From the NCBI GenBank assembly GCA_017643165.1, contig JAEPNY010000001.1, forward strand, positions 124,001 through 188,000: a stretch of DNA of 64,000 bases. The letters are read 5' to 3'. The notes beneath the pieces are model-generated. The model worked only from the letters and a program-made list of their open reading frames with translations, was not told the DNA's origin and searched no databases. Within the stretch, counting starts at the first letter, position 1, and each line of letters begins with the position of its first letter. This document shows, in pieces, positions 61,058 through 64,000 of this stretch. Position numbers and translations under genes: made by a program. The DNA is from Psychroserpens sp. (GTDB lineage Bacteria > Bacteroidota > Bacteroidia > Flavobacteriales > Flavobacteriaceae).

Positions 61058-62125
61058 ATGGTTCGCAAAGCACTGCTTTTTATTCCTGATATTTCTGGAT
61101 TTACTGAGTTTGTCAGTCATACCGATATTAATCATAGTAGACACATCATATCCGAGCTTCTGGAGTTATTAATTGATGCCAACACGATGCAGTTAGAATT
61201 AGCCGAAGTGGAAGGCGATGCACTGTTTTGGTATAAGTTTATTGATACCACAGACCTTTTTCAAATAGAAAAGCAAATTGAACATATGTATTTAGCATTT
61301 CATACGCATTTAAAGCGCTATGAATATCAACGAATTTGCAGTTGTGGCGCCTGTTCTTCTGCGTACAATTTGAAGCTAAAATTTGTGGTTCACTTTGGTG
61401 ATATTGAATTTATTGATGTTAAAGACACGACTAAGCCTTATGGCAAGAATGTGATCATTGTTCATCGCTTATTAAAAAATGAAATTCCGCTGTCAGAATA
61501 TGCGCTGTATTCTGATGCAATTATTGAGGCGCTGAAAGACAAAGCGCTGATTACTTTGACTTCTCAATATGATTTCGGGGCTTTAAGCTACAGCTACAAA
61601 GGGTTGGAAGACTTAAAACTCAAACTCCCAAAAATTAAATTGATTCCGGATGATGTTCCAAAGTTTAAGGTATTTGATAGCACTTACAAGATCAACGCAC
61701 CTGTTTTAGATTTGTATGAGGTGATCAGTAATTTTGATTATCGGTTATTATGGACAAAAGGCATTGACAGATTAGAATACGAGAAAAATAAGGTGAATAG
61801 GTCAGGACTTAAGCATCAATGTTTGATCAATAATAAAAAAATTGATCAGACTACCATTAAAAAAGAGGTGGATGAAGGACAACTCGTGTATGGTGAATCT
61901 ACTAAAGAAATACCATTTACCAATCGCACCAATGTTTATTATATTCTTGAAGCTTTGGATGGAAATAGGTCAAAGCTGCATATAGAGGTGTATGTTGACT
62001 TCAAGCCATTCGGTTTTATTCTGAAACCATTTATCAAAAAAAACTTTAAAAAAATTATTTCGGCTAACATTAATGAACTTAATTTGCTAATCGATTCTGG
62101 ATTTGTTTTAGAATCAAAACAATAA
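61058..62125 (+). CDS. DUF2652 protein: class III cyclase-like fold plus SRPBCC-like domain
   Basis: Residues 1-200 have the nucleotidyl-cyclase fold: LFIPDISGFTEF with Asp11, AEVEGDALFW with Asp54, and KLKFVVHFGDIEFI. The two Asp match the metal ligands of class III adenylate/guanylate cyclases. The adenine-selecting residues and the transition-state Arg/Asn pair are not evident, so activity is doubtful. A CSCGAC motif (94-99) near His82/His84 may bind metal. Residues about 205-350 look like an SRPBCC hydrophobic-pocket domain (STYKINAPVLDLYEVISNFDYRLLWTKG). At 355 aa it fits the DUF2652 family. It precedes pgk after 16 bp. Confidence 0.75.
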   Translation: MVRKALLFIPDISGFTEFVSHTDINHSRHIISELLELLIDANTMQLELAEVEGDALFWYKFIDTTDLFQIEKQIEHMYLAFHTHLKRYEYQRICSCGACSSAYNLKLKFVVHFGDIEFIDVKDTTKPYGKNVIIVHRLLKNEIPLSEYALYSDAIIEALKDKALITLTSQYDFGALSYSYKGLEDLKLKLPKIKLIPDDVPKFKVFDSTYKINAPVLDLYEVISNFDYRLLWTKGIDRLEYEKNKVNRSGLKHQCLINNKKIDQTTIKKEVDEGQLVYGESTKEIPFTNRTNVYYILEALDGNRSKLHIEVYVDFKPFGFILKPFIKKNFKKIISANINELNLLIDSGFVLESKQ

Positions 62126-62141
62126 TTTAAACCATTGAAAC

Positions 62142-63329
62142 ATGAAAACTATAAATGACTTCAACTTTAACAATAAAAAAGCACTTATTAGAGTGGATTT
62201 TAATGTCCCGTTGAATGAAAATTTTGAGGTAACGGATGCTACTCGAATCATTTCAGCAAAGTCGACAATAATCAAAATTCTTGAGGATGGTGGAAGCTGC
62301 ATTTTAATGTCCCACCTTGGGCGACCAAAAGGTGTGCAAGACGAGTTTTCATTAAGACATATTGTTACGAAGGTTGAAGACATTTTAGGCGTAGAGGTTC
62401 GTTTTGTTTCAGATTGTGTAGGTCAAAAGGCAGAAGAAGCGGCAGCAAACTTGAAGCCAGGTGAGATTTTATTGTTGGAAAATTTACGTTTTCATGATGA
62501 AGAAAAACAAGGCGACGACACCTTTTCGGAAGCCTTATCGCGATTAGGAGACATATACGTAAACGATGCGTTTGGTACGGCGCATCGCGCGCATGCGTCT
62601 ACAACAATCGTAGCAAAATATTTTCCAGAAACAAAGTGCTTCGGACACTTATTAGCTAAAGAAATTGAAAGTATAAAGAAAGTTATGGAGACTGGTGAAA
62701 AGCCAGTACTTGCTGTTTTAGGTGGCGCAAAAGTTTCCTCTAAAATTACCATTATTGAAAACATTCTAGATAAGGTTGATCACCTCATAGTTGGTGGAGG
62801 AATGACTTTTACTTTTATTAAAGCTCAAGGTGGTCACATTGGAGATTCGATATGCGAAGATGATAAAATGGACCTGGCTAGAGATATTATGAAACTTGCT
62901 GAAGAAAAGAACGTTCAAATCCACCTTCCTGTTGATGTGGTTGCTGCGAACGCCTTTAGTAATGATGCTGAACGCCAAATCATGGATGTTAACGAAATAT
63001 CTGAAGGATGGCAAGGTCTCGACGCTGGACCTAAGTCAAAGTCCATATTCCACGATGTCGTTATGATGAGCAAAACCATATTATGGAATGGACCACTGGG
63101 TGTTTTTGAAATGGAGAACTTTGCAAATGGAACAATTGCTCTAGGTAACTCCATCGCTGAAGCCACAGAAAACGGAGCGTTTTCACTTGTTGGAGGAGGA
63201 GATTCTGTCGCTGCGGTTAAGCAATTTGGTTTCGAAAATAAAGTTAGTTATGTAAGTACTGGAGGAGGAGCAATGTTAGAAAGCCTGGAAGGAAAAACGC
63301 TTCCTGGTATTGCTGCAATTCTCAATTAA
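62142..63329 (+). CDS. pgk: Phosphoglycerate kinase
   Basis: Glycolytic enzyme that makes ATP from 1,3-bisphosphoglycerate. The 395-aa protein is full length. Hallmarks are [12 protein letters not shown] (about 14-25), [32 protein letters not shown] in the hinge, [11 protein letters not shown] and [11 protein letters not shown] with the nucleotide-binding glycines. It lies 16 bp after the DUF2652 gene and may share its promoter. Confidence 0.97.
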   Translation: MKTINDFNFNNKKALIRVDFNVPLNENFEVTDATRIISAKSTIIKILEDGGSCILMSHLGRPKGVQDEFSLRHIVTKVEDILGVEVRFVSDCVGQKAEEAAANLKPGEILLLENLRFHDEEKQGDDTFSEALSRLGDIYVNDAFGTAHRAHASTTIVAKYFPETKCFGHLLAKEIESIKKVMETGEKPVLAVLGGAKVSSKITIIENILDKVDHLIVGGGMTFTFIKAQGGHIGDSICEDDKMDLARDIMKLAEEKNVQIHLPVDVVAANAFSNDAERQIMDVNEISEGWQGLDAGPKSKSIFHDVVMMSKTILWNGPLGVFEMENFANGTIALGNSIAEATENGAFSLVGGGDSVAAVKQFGFENKVSYVSTGGGAMLESLEGKTLPGIAAILN

Positions 63330-63451
63330 GCCAAAAAATAGGGATTTAAGGAATCTAAGGACCTTGTTAAATTGTCTTACAATCCTTTCATTTTAGCTGA
63401 AAAAACACGATTTTAGTCCACCTCATCGTTACGATATCAAATAGTCGACCT

Positions 63452-64000
63452 ATGAAACTAATGCTAACATATCTCGTTTTTGTTGCCCTTTTTTGTTCGA
63501 CATTCAGTTTTGCACAAGACTCAATTCCATCTACTTCTCAAACGAAACGGCTCGCTGAATCCGAGTTAATCGCAGGAGAATCTTATGTTGTAGATACGAT
63601 AATTGACGGTAAAACCTATTTTAAGAAAGACCTCAATATAAAACCTGCATTAGATTCGCTTAATTCAAGAACCTTAAGTGATCATGCGCTAGCGTCTGAA
63701 CTAGATGCGAAATGGTTAGAAGAATTATATAGCAATAACTTATTTGATACCATCTATAAATCAGTGTCAGAGCTCACCTATGAACCCGTTGATTATCCTG
63801 AATTATCAACAGACACATTAAAAGCGCGATTAGCTAGACTAAATGCTAGAACACCCTTCAATATTGAATATAATTCATCACTTGAGAGTGTTATAAAATC
63901 CTATCTAAAAAATAGAAAGACCTCTATGGCTAAATTAATGGCCTTAAGTGATTTCTATTTCCCATTATTCGAGGAATCATTGGATAATTATAATATTCCG
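63452..64000 (+). CDS. MltD-like lytic transglycosylase, 3' end outside window
   Basis: Only the first 183 residues are present. A signal peptide ends FSFAQ (about residue 22). The segment LNARTPFNIEYNSSLESVIKSYLKNRKT...MAKLMALSDFYFPLFEESLDNYNIP-like leads into the catalytic domain of Flavobacteriia MltD-type proteins, which cut peptidoglycan and usually end in LysM repeats. The catalytic Glu lies beyond the window edge. Confidence 0.78.
   Translation, partial: MKLMLTYLVFVALFCSTFSFAQDSIPSTSQTKRLAESELIAGESYVVDTIIDGKTYFKKDLNIKPALDSLNSRTLSDHALASELDAKWLEELYSNNLFDTIYKSVSELTYEPVDYPELSTDTLKARLARLNARTPFNIEYNSSLESVIKSYLKNRKTSMAKLMALSDFYFPLFEESLDNYNIP

Overview
The window is AT-rich chromosomal DNA of a marine-type Flavobacteriaceae (Bacteroidota). 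This placement rests on four things. Promoters follow the Bacteroidota form TTG-N17-23-TAnnTTTG and purine-rich ribosome binding sites are absent. One secreted protein ends in a type IX secretion sorting domain (17025-19457). There is a GldL-like membrane protein with HWPYG motifs (41897-42427). Several families are typical of the group: DUF4175, DUF2652, head-GIN, an OMP_b-brl TonB receptor and a GCS2-CBS ligase. No insertion sequence, CRISPR array, rRNA operon or biosynthetic cluster is visible.

Layout. 1-4760 is an accessory segment lying against the 3' end of a CAT-anticodon tRNA (4839-4912). It holds the tail of an unknown gene, four AACCTTTAAAT iterons, an HUH rolling-circle replication initiator (probably the edge of an integrated ssDNA microvirus or plasmid), a lipoprotein with a JAMM-like HxH...SxxD signature, a small DUF6705-like secreted protein and a Fic AMP-transferase. 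4969-15329 is housekeeping: methylmalonyl-CoA epimerase, RbfA, a LolE-like permease, DusB, an M28 peptidase, a TolB-like propeller, a TonB receptor and LepA. 15393-22238 is a surface and regulation block: a membrane TPR-LytTR regulator, a T9SS adhesin-like protein, an orphan LytTR response regulator, two envelope barrel proteins and two gene remnants. 22369-37189 holds a cation/proton antiporter, an MBL-S8-M1 hydrolase operon, a GCS2-CBS/deacylase pair, RnpA, an S41 protease, a tandem OmpA protein and a tight rpiB-CDF-GNAT-VOC operon.

A 650-bp AT-rich gap (37190-37839) with DnaA-box-like words separates the divergent rpiB and rnr. 37840-55717 continues with RNase R, LysE, GlnRS, tRNA-Cys, FolB, a Band-7 protein, GltX, an AlkB-type hydroxylase and a DUF4175 giant. 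55704-64000 carries YbeY, MnmG flanked by two perfect parS palindromes (56166-56181 and 58074-58089), a methyltransferase, OmpH, HolB, a DUF2652 cyclase-fold protein, Pgk and the start of an MltD-like transglycosylase.

The most notable signals are the Rep-plus-iteron element, the extracellular JAMM-like lipoprotein, and the parS pair inside the mnmG transcription unit. Others are terminators whose T-run leads straight into the next -7 box, start codons that look leaderless, and convergent genes sharing a self-complementary TTAA or CTAG at their stops. Family names come from motif recognition by eye; no database search was run.
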